Assembly: GCA_003166955.1 (NCBI GenBank)
Contig: PMUI01000103.1
Location: 1 to 58,428, forward strand
Source: Acidobacterium sp.
GTDB taxonomy: Bacteria > Acidobacteriota > Terriglobia > Terriglobales > Acidobacteriaceae
Length of the DNA: 58,428 nucleotides
Direction: 5' to 3'
Below, piece by piece: positions 27,140 through 35,561 of the stretch (the stretch's first letter is position 1; every line of letters begins with the position of its first letter). Position numbers and translations under genes: made by a program. The notes under the pieces were generated by a model. That model was given only the letters and a program-made list of their open reading frames with translations, searched no databases and was not told the DNA's origin.

Positions 27140-28198
27140 CTAAGCTGCCTTCAGCGAAGCCATATCAATAGAAAACCGATACTTCACATCGGCCTTCACC
27201 AGCCGCTCATACGCCTCGTTCACCTTCTGGATCGGAATCACCTCAACGTCGGACGTGATGTTGTGCTTTCCGCAGAAGTCGAGCATCTCCTGGGTCTCCG
27301 CAATCCCGCCAATCGGCGACCCCGACAGACTCCGCCGTCCCATGATCAGCCCAAACGCTGCCAGCGCCAGCGGCTTCTCCGGCGCGCCCACCAGCGTGAG
27401 ATTGCCGTCCCTCCGCAACAGACCGATGTACGCGTTGATGTCGTGATCCGCCGAAACCGCGTCCAGAATAAAGTCGAAGCTCCCCGCGTGCTTCGCCATC
27501 TCGTCGGCGTTCCGCGAGATCACCACCTCGTCAGCCCCCAACCGCAGAGCATCGTCCTTCTTGCTCGGCGACGTCGTGAACACCACCACACGCGCGCCCA
27601 GCGCATGCGCAAACTTCACGCCCATGTGCCCCAGCCCGCCCAGCCCCACCACGCCCACCTTCTTCCCCTTTGTCACGCCCCAATGGTGCATCGGCGACCA
27701 GGTCGTGATACCCGCGCACAGCAGCGGCGCCGCCCCCGCAGGGTTCAGGTTCGACGGAACACGCAGAACAAAGCGCTGATCCACCACCACACTCTCCGAA
27801 TAGCCGCCGTACGTCACGCCCCCGGTGTGCTTGTCCGGAAAGTTATAAGTCAGAGTCAAATTAGGACAAAACTGCTCGAGCCCCTCCCGGCATTCCGGGC
27901 AAGTCCCGTCGGAATCCACCATGCAACCGACCGCAGCCAGATCGCCGGTCTTGAACTTCGTAACCGCGGAACCCACCTTCGTCACGCGCCCGACAATCTC
28001 GTGACCCGGCACGCACGGATAAACAGTGGGCATTACCCCGCTCCACTCGTTGCGCACCTGATGAAGATCGGAGTGGCAGATCCCACAGAACAAAATCTCG
28101 ATCTGCACATCGCTATCGGTTGGATCGCGCCGCGTGATCGTGGTGTGGGCAAGCGGCGATGTTGCACTGGCAGCGGAATAAGCCTTCGCGTTGTACAT
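27140..28198 (-). CDS. Zinc-dependent NAD(P) alcohol/aldehyde reductase (CAD/YahK group)
   Basis: 352 residues, medium-chain dehydrogenase. Catalytic zinc ligands are in CGICHSDLHQV and PGHEIVGRV; the structural zinc cysteines are in CPECREGLEQFC. The Rossmann motif is VGVVGLGGLGHMGVKFA. The layout matches the YahK/cinnamyl alcohol dehydrogenase group, which reduces aldehydes with NADPH. Cytosolic, apparently a single-gene unit, convergent with nagZ. Substrate cannot be inferred. Confidence 0.93.
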   Translation of the reverse strand: MYNAKAYSAASATSPLAHTTITRRDPTDSDVQIEILFCGICHSDLHQVRNEWSGVMPTVYPCVPGHEIVGRVTKVGSAVTKFKTGDLAAVGCMVDSDGTCPECREGLEQFCPNLTLTYNFPDKHTGGVTYGGYSESVVVDQRFVLRVPSNLNPAGAAPLLCAGITTWSPMHHWGVTKGKKVGVVGLGGLGHMGVKFAHALGARVVVFTTSPSKKDDALRLGADEVVISRNADEMAKHAGSFDFILDAVSADHDINAYIGLLRRDGNLTLVGAPEKPLALAAFGLIMGRRSLSGSPIGGIAETQEMLDFCGKHNITSDVEVIPIQKVNEAYERLVKADVKYRFSIDMASLKAA

Positions 28199-28296
28199 AG
28201 TCCCAATTTAGACGCTTAGCCGAGCGCCGAGATTCAAATCCGGTCAATCCATCAGCGCCCAGCCGTGTGGCTACAAGCTACCGGCTGCCTTCACCC

Positions 28297-29322
28297 TCAC
28301 CACCGTGAAACCGTCACCTCATCCAAATAGACATTCCCCCACGTAGTCCCGCTGCCGTTCCCGTCAATCTGGAAATTCGTCAGAATCGTCGGACTCCAGC
28401 CCAGGTCGTATCCCGAGAACACCGTGAGGTTCAGATCCTGTTTCGCTCCATCCAGCCACACTGAGTGGTAGGTCACCCATCCCGAGTCGTTGTGCGAGAA
28501 ATAGATCTGCACATGATGCCACTGGTTCGCGCCCCAGCTGTGCACGTTGCACGGCGCGTACGAGTGCAGCCACCCGACCCTCGGCGCCGTCGGCGATCCG
28601 CCATTCGCCGAGTAGTCCCACCGTTGGCTCCAGCCATCGCACTGGAATCCCATGATCACGCTTTCGCCGTTGGCCATTGTCTGTTCCAGATCGAACTCAA
28701 GGTTGGCAAAGCCATTCGCGTTGTTGGCGATGTACACCCATGCGTCGTAGAAAAAGTTCGTCGCACTCGTATCGTCGGAGAACTGCGCGCTATACCGTTC
28801 GCCGCCATAATAGTTGAACTGGTTCGCGAACAGCCGGGCCGTCCCGGTCAACGAAGGCGAACTCACCAGGCTCATCGTCCCGCTCGAAGAACCGGGCGTT
28901 CCTGCGTCATGGATGCTGCTCCAGTTACCGAGCGTCTGAATACTGCTCACATTCACCGCATTCGACGGGACCGCCGACGCAGTCGCGCCGCTCGTGCCGT
29001 TCACATCCACCGAAACATCCGTCACACAAACGCCCCCGGAGCCGTTCCACACCTTCACGTGCAACGTGTGCCATCCGCTTGGCGCGCCCACGGGTCCGTT
29101 GATACTCTGCGCGTTCCATGCCGACGTCTGCGAACTGTTATCAAGCGAGTACCCAACGGCCGTCACCGCCTTGCCCGAGCAACTGCTTGCATCCATGGTC
29201 AAAGTGAACGGAGACGATATCTGCTCGCCATTCGTCGGGCTGGAAACCGTCGTCTGCGCCGGAGCCGCAACCGCTGCTGCCAGCATCAAAAACAGAGGGG
29301 AGAGAGTCTTTACAAATCGCAT
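28297..29322 (-). CDS. Secreted beta-sandwich protein, function unknown
   Basis: 341 residues. Signal peptide to about residue 22 (AAPAQ). Residues 23-115 form an Ig-like/FN3-like module (VSSPTNGEQISSPFTL; WHTLHVKVWNGSGG). Residues about 130-341 look like a concanavalin/LamG-type beta-sandwich (FYDAWVYIANNANGFANLEFDLEQ; WHHVQIYFSHND; YLDEVTVSRW). Several copies of this architecture are known in Acidobacteriota, but I know no assigned function; carbohydrate or surface binding is plausible. AAGGAA precedes the ATG at 29322. The frame extends to 29415 without a signal peptide there. Confidence 0.75.
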   Translation of the reverse strand: MRFVKTLSPLFLMLAAAVAAPAQTTVSSPTNGEQISSPFTLTMDASSCSGKAVTAVGYSLDNSSQTSAWNAQSINGPVGAPSGWHTLHVKVWNGSGGVCVTDVSVDVNGTSGATASAVPSNAVNVSSIQTLGNWSSIHDAGTPGSSSGTMSLVSSPSLTGTARLFANQFNYYGGERYSAQFSDDTSATNFFYDAWVYIANNANGFANLEFDLEQTMANGESVIMGFQCDGWSQRWDYSANGGSPTAPRVGWLHSYAPCNVHSWGANQWHHVQIYFSHNDSGWVTYHSVWLDGAKQDLNLTVFSGYDLGWSPTILTNFQIDGNGSGTTWGNVYLDEVTVSRW

Positions 29323-29940
29323 CGGGGATTCCTTCACGGGGGGAGAATGAGCGCCACTAGGGGCGGTCGTGCGGTGCCCTTCGCATGCAGGCAAATCGTC
29401 GCAATCGTGCGACAAGCCGCCGGCCGTTCATGCGAAATGTTCGTCGTACAGGGTGCATCTCAGTTCTGCAAATAGGCGCGCGCGTCTGCAACAGCAAACG
29501 TGAGCCCCTTGATTTCCGGCCTTCCCGAGACCCTCAGGCGCTCCGCACGCACGCATCGTCGATGCCTGCGGCACGAAACGGACCCGCGGCGCCCCGAAGA
29601 GCGAGCCGGCGTTCAAAGTTTTCAGTTGGGCTGTTCAGAGCCTGATACCGGCGCGAACATTCGGTTGCAGCAGCTCAGCAGACCTCTTCGATGAACGGCC
29701 TTCAGCGAAACAAAATCCTCGTTCGATCTCGGCTCTGTTTCGTTTTGGCGTTCAATGTCGTTCAGCAAGCTCTGGCGGGATCCGGATCCGGTAACTTGCA
29801 CGGACCGCATTCCCGGTGACCGGTTAGGTTCTGACCGAAAGGCAATCAGTCGCTTCGAATGTCAACTCAATAGTAAACACACCGCCCCAACCGCAGGCAA
29901 TCCCCCGGCTGGGTTTGTCTCCAAACCCCGAACAAAATCC

Positions 29941-29986
29941 GGGTGCCCCATTTCTGGTGCGCCTGCAGTTGAGCGCGCCAGGGCGG
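29941..29986 (+). repeat. GGGTGCCCCATT repeat, copy 1
   Basis: Starts GGGTGCCCCATTTCTGG; arms TGGTGCGC (29955-29962) and GCGCGCCA pair at 7 of 8 positions to make a hairpin. A second copy lies at 31273-31316. Confidence 0.6.
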
Positions 29987-30006
29987 AGGCGTTCGCGCAG
30001 CGCGCC

Positions 30007-30027
30007 TAAACTCCAAACTCTAAACTC
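30007..30027. repeat. Heptamer array (3 units)
   Basis: TAAACTC, CAAACTC, TAAACTC, ending 9 bp before the anmK start codon, so it occupies the anmK ribosome-binding region. Confidence 0.8.
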
Positions 30028-30035
30028 TCTCCCCC

Positions 30036-31241
30036 ATGCCAGCTAGAATCTCCACCATGCCCATCAACCCATCGATGATCGTCGCTGGCATCATGAGCGG
30101 AACCTCCGCCGACGGCATCGATGTCGCCCTGGTCAGGATCACTCCCCGCAACTCCGCAGTGAAACTCCGACTCCTCGCCCACCGAGCCTTCCCCTTCCCG
30201 CGCCCCCTCCGCCAAGCCATCCTCGCCGCGATGGCCGGACAATCCGACGCCCCCACCACCACCGCCGAACTCGCCCGCCTCAACTGGCGGCTCGGCCTCG
30301 CCTACGCTGAAGCTGTCCAGTCCACCATCGCCGACACCAAAATCAAACCCGCTCTCATCGGCTGCCACGGCCAAACCATCTACCACCAGGGCGCCCCCGC
30401 CCCTTACGCGGGCCGCCGCTTCGCCTGCACCTGGCAGCTCGGCGAGCCCGCGCTCATCGCCGCCGCCACCGGCCTCCCCGTCGTCTCCAACTTCCGCCCC
30501 GCAGACATGGCCACCGGAGGTCAGGGCGCGCCGCTCGTCCCCCTCCTCGATTCCGTTCTCTTCGCGCATCCCACCCGCGCCCGCGTCCTCCAGAACATCG
30601 GCGGCATCGGCAACCTCACTGTCATCCCCGCCGCAGCCCCGCAGAACAAAATCATCGCCTTCGACACCGGCCCCGGCAACATGATCATCGACGCCCTCAC
30701 CCAGCAGCTCTTCTCCAGGCCCTACGACCGCAACGGCCGCATCTCTGCAACCGGAAAAATTCTCGCGCCAGTCCTCGCCGCCGAGCTCAAAGAAAAATTC
30801 TTCCGCCAACCCCCGCCCAAATCCGCCGGACGCGAGCAATTCGGCGCCACCTACGCCGCCCGCTTCCTCGAAGCCTGCCGCCGCTACAGCGACAAACCCG
30901 AAGACGCCATCGCCACCGCCACCGCCTTCACCGCCGAATCCATCGCCGACGCATTCCGCCGATTCGTCCTTCCCCTCACCGGCCCCACACACCCCATCGA
31001 CTACATCGTCTCCGGCGGAGGAGCCCGCAACGCGACCCTGATGGCCCTGCTCCCCGACCGCCTCGCCCAACTCGGCTGCACCGTCACCACCATCGACAAG
31101 CAAGGCCTCCCCAGCAACGCCAAAGAGGCCACCGCCTTCGCCCTCCTCGCCTGGCAAACCTGGCACCACCGCCCCGGCAACATCCCCTCCGCCACCGGAG
31201 CCACCCGCCCCGCCATCCTCGGATCCATCACCTATGTCTGA
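30036..31241 (+). CDS. anmK: Anhydro-N-acetylmuramic acid kinase
   Basis: 401 residues. The family N-terminal motif IMSGTSADGIDVALV is present, followed by the GCHGQTIYHQG segment, NIGGIGNLTV, FDTGPGNMIID and the C-terminal VSGGGARNATLM. It phosphorylates and opens 1,6-anhydroMurNAc to MurNAc-6-phosphate during peptidoglycan recycling, downstream of NagZ, whose gene lies 3 kb away. Start may be 30036 or the ATG at 30057; a heptamer array takes the place of a normal Shine-Dalgarno. The next gene's ATG lies inside its last codons (ATGTCTGA), so translation of the two is coupled. Confidence 0.95.
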   Translation: MPARISTMPINPSMIVAGIMSGTSADGIDVALVRITPRNSAVKLRLLAHRAFPFPRPLRQAILAAMAGQSDAPTTTAELARLNWRLGLAYAEAVQSTIADTKIKPALIGCHGQTIYHQGAPAPYAGRRFACTWQLGEPALIAAATGLPVVSNFRPADMATGGQGAPLVPLLDSVLFAHPTRARVLQNIGGIGNLTVIPAAAPQNKIIAFDTGPGNMIIDALTQQLFSRPYDRNGRISATGKILAPVLAAELKEKFFRQPPPKSAGREQFGATYAARFLEACRRYSDKPEDAIATATAFTAESIADAFRRFVLPLTGPTHPIDYIVSGGGARNATLMALLPDRLAQLGCTVTTIDKQGLPSNAKEATAFALLAWQTWHHRPGNIPSATGATRPAILGSITYV

Positions 31242-32874
31242 AGCCGAAGTTTCCGTCCCAGTGACAGATCCCGGGTGCCCCATTCTGGTCGCCCGGTTTT
31301 GGCGAGCAGGGTGGGCATCGCGCAAGGCGCGATCATTTTCTATCGCTGTCCGCTGTGCTCTGATCTGTTCCCTGTTCCCTGTTCCCTGTTTCCTGCTTCT
31401 CACCGGCTGCGCCAAAAATCAAGACCCCAACACCGTAACCATGATCATCGAGTCCAGCCCCGCCAACCTCGACCCCCGCATCGGCACCGACGCCCAGGCC
31501 GAGCACATCGACTCCCTCCTCTTCGACGCCCTCGTCCGCCGCGACGAGCACTTCGGCCTCCAGCCCTTCCTCGCCACACGCTGGGAGAACCCCGACCCCC
31601 TCACCTGGATCTTCCACCTCCGCACCGACACCCGCTTCCACGACGGCCGCCTCCTCACCTCCCGCGACGTCAAGTTCACCATCGACTCCATCCTCGACGG
31701 CACGGTCATCTCCGTAAAAGCCGGCTCCTTCACCACCACCGACCACATCGACGCGCCCGACCCCGCCACCGTCGTCTTCCATCTCAAAAAGTCCGACCCC
31801 GCGCTCCCCTTCAACCTCTGCGACGGAGCCATCGGCATCGTCCCGTACGGCAGCGGCCGCGACTTCGCCCATCACCCCATCGGCAGCGGCCCCTTCACCT
31901 TCGTCAGCCAGCAGCTCGACCGCGACGTCATCATCGCCCGCGCCCCCAGCTACTGGGACGCGCTCCCCAACATCGCGCGCGTCCGCTTCATCGTCGTCCC
32001 CGACGTCACCACCCAGGCCCTCGAACTCGAAAAAGGTTCCGCCGACGTCGAAAGCAATCCCTCCAACTTCGACATCGTCAGCGCCCTCAGCCGCAACCCG
32101 CATCTCGCCGTCGAATACGGCCCCGGCACCATCCTCAACTACCTCACCTTCAACATGCGCGATCTCATCCTCCGCGATCAGCGTGTCCGCACCGCCATCG
32201 CGCTCGCCATCAATCGCCCACTCATCATTCAGGCGCTCTACCGCGGCCAGGCGCGCCTCGCCGAAAGCCTTCTCCCGCCCGAGCACTGGACCTTCACCAA
32301 TGATCTCGACCAGCACAATTACGATCCCGCCGCCGCCAACACCCTCCTCGACCAGGCAGGCTATCGCCACGACGCCCACGGCGTCCGCTTCCACATCGGC
32401 ATGAAAACCTCCAACGACGAAACCGTCCGCCTCATGTCCGTCGCCATGCAGGAGCAGCTCTCGCACATCGGCGTCGCGCTCGACCTACGCTCCTACGAGT
32501 TCGCCACCTTCTACGCCGACCTCGTTCGCGGAGCCTTCCAGCTCGCCCCCTCGCGCTGGGTCGGTGGCAACGAGAACCCCGACATCTTCCGCTACGCGTA
32601 CTCCACCGCCGCCTTCCCGCCCCACGGAGCCAACCGCGGCTTCTACTCCAACCCCGACATCGATCGCCTCCTCGCCGACGCCATCTCAACCTCCGACCGC
32701 GACCACCAGCGCGCCGACTACGTCCGCATCCAGCAAATCGTCGCCCACGACCTGCCCTCGCTCGACCTCTGGTACCTCAACGCCGTCATCGTCCACAACC
32801 GCCGCCTCACCAACATCCACCTCAACCCCTCCGGCTCCTTCGACTTCCTCCGCACCGCCACGCTGGCACCCTAA
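31234..32874 (+). CDS. Peptide/oligopeptide ABC transporter substrate-binding lipoprotein (SBP family 5)
   Basis: 546 residues if the coupled ATG is used. Hydrophobic residues about 40-57 end in a lipobox LLLTGC, after which the mature SBP family 5 protein begins (ANLDPRIGTDAQAEHID, WIFHLRTDTRFHDGRLLTSRDVKFT, YLTFNMRD). Such proteins bind peptides in the periplasm. No permease or ATPase gene is adjacent. The ~45 residues before the lipobox are encoded by a GGGTGCCCCATT repeat and heptamers, and no ATG or GTG lies closer in frame. A muropeptide substrate is possible given anmK, but this is inference. Confidence 0.87.
   Translation: MSEAEVSVPVTDPGCPILVARFWRAGWASRKARSFSIAVRCALICSLFPVPCFLLLTGCAKNQDPNTVTMIIESSPANLDPRIGTDAQAEHIDSLLFDALVRRDEHFGLQPFLATRWENPDPLTWIFHLRTDTRFHDGRLLTSRDVKFTIDSILDGTVISVKAGSFTTTDHIDAPDPATVVFHLKKSDPALPFNLCDGAIGIVPYGSGRDFAHHPIGSGPFTFVSQQLDRDVIIARAPSYWDALPNIARVRFIVVPDVTTQALELEKGSADVESNPSNFDIVSALSRNPHLAVEYGPGTILNYLTFNMRDLILRDQRVRTAIALAINRPLIIQALYRGQARLAESLLPPEHWTFTNDLDQHNYDPAAANTLLDQAGYRHDAHGVRFHIGMKTSNDETVRLMSVAMQEQLSHIGVALDLRSYEFATFYADLVRGAFQLAPSRWVGGNENPDIFRYAYSTAAFPPHGANRGFYSNPDIDRLLADAISTSDRDHQRADYVRIQQIVAHDLPSLDLWYLNAVIVHNRRLTNIHLNPSGSFDFLRTATLAP
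31273..31316 (+). repeat. GGGTGCCCCATT repeat, copy 2
   Basis: GGGTGCCCCATTCTGGTCGCC at the left and GGCGAGCAGGGTGGGC at the right form an imperfect hairpin around CGGTTTT. It sits in frame in the leader of the substrate-binding lipoprotein. Confidence 0.65.
31367..31394. repeat. Heptamer array (GTTCCCT x3 plus variant) in a signal-peptide region
   Basis: GTTCCCT three times, then GTTTCCT. It encodes CSLFPVPCF in the signal peptide of the lipoprotein. Because 7 is not a multiple of 3, any change in copy number would shift the reading frame. Confidence 0.85.
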
Positions 32875-32899
32875 GCCTGGGGGTCAACCCCCTTGGCTT
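32873..32899 (+). terminator. Hairpin after the binding-protein gene
   Basis: AAGCC-T-GGGGG-TCAA-CCCCC-TT-GGCTT, a 10-bp stem broken by a short bulge, overlapping the stop codon. Only CCTT follows, so strength is uncertain. Confidence 0.5.
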
Positions 32900-32991
32900 C
32901 CTTGTGGATTCAACGACATCCGGATGGCTTAACCCCGGACAGTTATCTTAGTAGTAAATATCCGTTACACGGTTCCCTGTAACCTGAACCC

Positions 32992-33606
32992 ATGCCCCTC
33001 CAGCTTCCCCCCGGTCCCCACCGCGCGTACCTCTTCGACATGGACGGCACCATCGCCGACTCCATGCCCCTCCACTACATCGCCTGGAAGCAAGCGCTCG
33101 CCGAATACGGCTGCCCCCTCTTTCCCGAGCCCCTCTTCTACTCCTGGGGAGGCATGCCCGTCCGCGAAATCGTCGCCACCCTCAACCGGCGCCACAACCT
33201 CTCGATGCCGATCGAAGAAGTAGCCCACCGCAAAGAAGGCCTCTACTACGAGCTCCTCCCCAAACTCACCGCCGTCCCCGAAGTCCTCTCGCAAATCGAA
33301 TCCGCCCACCAGCGCATCCCCATGGCCGTCGTCTCCGGCTCCACGCGCGAGTCCGTCACCAAGTCCCTCGAAGTCCTCGGCCTCCGCGACAAGTTCCAGG
33401 TCCTTGTCTGCGCCGGCGACTACACCCGCGCCAAGCCCGACCCCGAGCCCTTCCTCCTCGCCGCAGAAAAACTCAACGTCCCACCCGCGTCCTGCCTCGT
33501 CTTCGAAGACACCGACATGGGGATCCAGGCCGCAACCGCAGCCGGCATGCAATCAGTCCGCATCCTCCAACCCTGGGAACGCAGCCAAATCCGGACCACC
33601 CGCTAA
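32992..33606 (+). CDS. HAD-family phosphatase (beta-phosphoglucomutase-like)
   Basis: 204 residues. Motif I is LFDMDGTIADS, with nucleophile Asp16 and acid/base Asp18; motif II is VVSGSTRESV; motif III/IV is KPDPEPFLLAAEKL and VFEDTDMGIQAATAAG. An alpha-helical cap lies between about 25 and 85. The group covers phosphoglycolate, fructose-1-phosphate and beta-phosphoglucomutase-like enzymes; the substrate cannot be told. Cytosolic. Follows the hairpin at 32873, so probably transcribed alone. Confidence 0.9.
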   Translation: MPLQLPPGPHRAYLFDMDGTIADSMPLHYIAWKQALAEYGCPLFPEPLFYSWGGMPVREIVATLNRRHNLSMPIEEVAHRKEGLYYELLPKLTAVPEVLSQIESAHQRIPMAVVSGSTRESVTKSLEVLGLRDKFQVLVCAGDYTRAKPDPEPFLLAAEKLNVPPASCLVFEDTDMGIQAATAAGMQSVRILQPWERSQIRTTR

Positions 33607-33626
33607 TCTCCAGGGAAGAAAAGAAA

Positions 33627-33715
33627 CTGTCATCCTGAGCGAAGCCGCCAAATATGTTGCGCCGCTTTTGGCGCAACAAACAATTCAACCGCGAGCCGAA
33701 GGATCTGCGGTTTGG
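33627..33715 (+). repeat. REP family copy D (full form with hairpin)
   Basis: 5' module CTGTCATCCTGAGCGAAGC (33627-33645); central hairpin TTGCGCC-GCTTTT-GGCGCAA (33657-33676); 3' module GCGAGCCGAAGGATCTGCGG (33691-33710) followed by TTTGG. Confidence 0.8.
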
Positions 33716-33756
33716 CTGGCTCCGGTCTCGCTTTTGAGACCCGGGAAAGCAGTGGC

Positions 33757-34440
33757 CTAACGTAGATGGTCTTCGACGAAACGGCGGATCCAAGACACCA
33801 TATCTTCTACGTCTTCGGACTTCACCTTTGCAAACTGGCCGTGATCGGCGGAGTTACGCAGGTCTGCTTCGGCAGTGATTCTCTTTTGCACAAGCTTGTC
33901 ATAAACTCCGGCGCGCGCGAGCTCTGCGTTTAGGATATTGAGATTTGATTTTGCCGGATCGTACACGACGGCGTTCTTGTCGCACAGTTTGCGCAGCGTG
34001 TCCTCGAGGACGGCTCCGGCGACTGAGGCGGCGGGTACGAAATAACCCTGTTTCAAAAGAGCGTCGGCTTGCGTCAGAAAATCATCCAGCAACTCAGCCC
34101 GAACCAAGAACCGAATTTCAACTAGAAAACCATCCGCGTAGTCTTTGCTCGCGGCCAGCAGGATGCCAAAACAATCTGCAAAATAAAAACTATTCAGTCT
34201 GGTCTTAACATCCTCAGCAATAGAACGGATCTCTTGATAGTGTGTACTAGTTCGACCACAGACACGCTCGATCAGATTGGTCGCTTCGGTTCTCCAGCGT
34301 GCGTAATCGATTTGATTGGGGAATGTTTGGCGAAACTCGCTACCGTCCCAGCCGCACCGTTGAAGAATTTGCCTGCCTTCCGACAGAAGGGCGTCAAGTT
34401 TGGACTTGATCTTTTCATCCGTCGGTGATGAAGGCGACAT
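33757..34440 (-). CDS. HEPN-like/DUF4145-like protein, function unknown
   Basis: 227 residues with visibly lower GC and a different codon style from its neighbours, suggesting transfer. The C-terminal third is helical and carries Arg195-Asn196 and His200 (LRNSADHGQF), the Rx4-6H pattern of HEPN ribonucleases. The preceding ASVAGAVLEDTLRKLCDKN resembles helices in abortive-infection C-terminal and DUF4145 domains. The N-terminal half (1-115) is also helical and unassigned. Start at 34440 is preferred to 34482 because protein character begins there; little leader or ribosome-binding signal is visible. Single gene, no toxin or antitoxin partner beside it. Confidence 0.7.
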   Translation of the reverse strand: MSPSSPTDEKIKSKLDALLSEGRQILQRCGWDGSEFRQTFPNQIDYARWRTEATNLIERVCGRTSTHYQEIRSIAEDVKTRLNSFYFADCFGILLAASKDYADGFLVEIRFLVRAELLDDFLTQADALLKQGYFVPAASVAGAVLEDTLRKLCDKNAVVYDPAKSNLNILNAELARAGVYDKLVQKRITAEADLRNSADHGQFAKVKSEDVEDMVSWIRRFVEDHLR

Positions 34441-34521
34441 CTGCACATTATGCGCTAAACATCCGACGGCAGATCGGTGCAATTATTCGGTTCCGGGATT
34501 CACTCGGTCGTCACACCCCCT

Positions 34522-35325
34522 TCAAGCCGCCGACCGCCCCGCCACAACAGCCTCCTCTCCCTGCCGCCTCGCGCGCGTCGCCCGAATCACATCCGCCGCC
34601 ACCCAGGCCCCGCCCCCCAGCACCAGCGCCATCCCGTTCGCCGACCAAAGAAAATGCGTCCTGGGCGAGGCGATCAACGACGGCACCCAGATCAGGCCCC
34701 AGAACAACACAATCATCACCCCCAGCAGGCGCGACGCCAGCCCCGCCAGGATACCCGACAGCATCGCCGCCGCCGCCATCAGAAAACTAATCGCCGTCGT
34801 CAGCGCCCAGAACATTCCTCCCGGCGGAATCCACTTCGGCACAAAGCCCGCCACGCCTCGCAGATAAACCAGGTGGTCCACCCCAAACGAAATCGCGCAG
34901 ATTCCATAAGCTCGGGCGATCACGCCGGCGCGCCTCGCCCACGCCGACTCCGGCGGCGCCAGCCACGCAAAAGCCGCCACCCCCGCAATCACCAGCGATA
35001 GCTCTTCGAAAACATTCCCCCACGAGTCGTACACCTTCGGAGCCGCCACAGCCGCAGGCAACCACAGCAGGACAAAGATGCAATAGAAACCCGCCAGCGC
35101 TCCCGCCGCCACTCGCGCGCTCCGCCGCCACAGCAGCGCAGCCCCCGCTACAAGCTCAAAAGCCGCCGTCGCATACGCCAGCACGGTGCGATGCGCGACC
35201 CCAGCCCCAACGTGCTGCCAGTTCGTGGCGAAGTCACCCGTCACCAGGCCGACCACCCCCAGCAGCAAGGTGCCCGCCGCATACAAATACAGTCCAGGGC
35301 TCAACAATAATTTGCGATGAATCAT
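34522..35325 (-). CDS. Integral membrane protein, DoxX-like
   Basis: 267 residues with about eight hydrophobic helices. The N-terminal four-helix part (LYLYAAGTLLLGVVGLVTGDF; AYATAAFELVAGAALLWRRS) is like DoxX/DoxD-type quinone-linked membrane proteins, repeated in the second half. No cofactor motif is certain. The Met at 35325 (MIHRKLLLSPGLYLYA) is the likely start. No cotranscribed neighbour is evident. Confidence 0.7.
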   Translation of the reverse strand: MIHRKLLLSPGLYLYAAGTLLLGVVGLVTGDFATNWQHVGAGVAHRTVLAYATAAFELVAGAALLWRRSARVAAGALAGFYCIFVLLWLPAAVAAPKVYDSWGNVFEELSLVIAGVAAFAWLAPPESAWARRAGVIARAYGICAISFGVDHLVYLRGVAGFVPKWIPPGGMFWALTTAISFLMAAAAMLSGILAGLASRLLGVMIVLFWGLIWVPSLIASPRTHFLWSANGMALVLGGGAWVAADVIRATRARRQGEEAVVAGRSAA

Positions 35326-35561
35326 CGGCGGACGTTCCGGTGGCACAGGATGAATGGAAGGCACAGCAACAAAGAGAGAGCCCAGCGGACCGGATCGGGA
35401 TCCCGCCCACGAGCGTCAGCGGCCAGTCTCCTCCGGAACCAGGCAATCCGCCATAGCCACCTGATCGCTCGCCGGCATGCCAGTTACAGATTGAAGTGCG
35501 GGGAACCTCGGAGTGGCCATGCAAGCCCGACTTTGGCTTGAGTGGGCTCCGGCAAATCCAC

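Larger units (their letters stand above)
29323..30035. other. ~710-bp intergenic region
   Basis: No reading frame with protein character. It must carry the divergent start regions of the secreted-protein gene and anmK. Recognisable content is limited to a GGGTGCCCCATT repeat (29941-29986) and a heptamer array (30007-30027). GC is lower between about 29690 and 29900, where a gene may have decayed. Confidence 0.5.

Noticed and set aside
30006-31415. 469-residue Gly/Glu-rich minus-strand frame over anmK
   Set aside because: Opposite strand of a gene with strong family motifs; composition is typical of antisense frames here.
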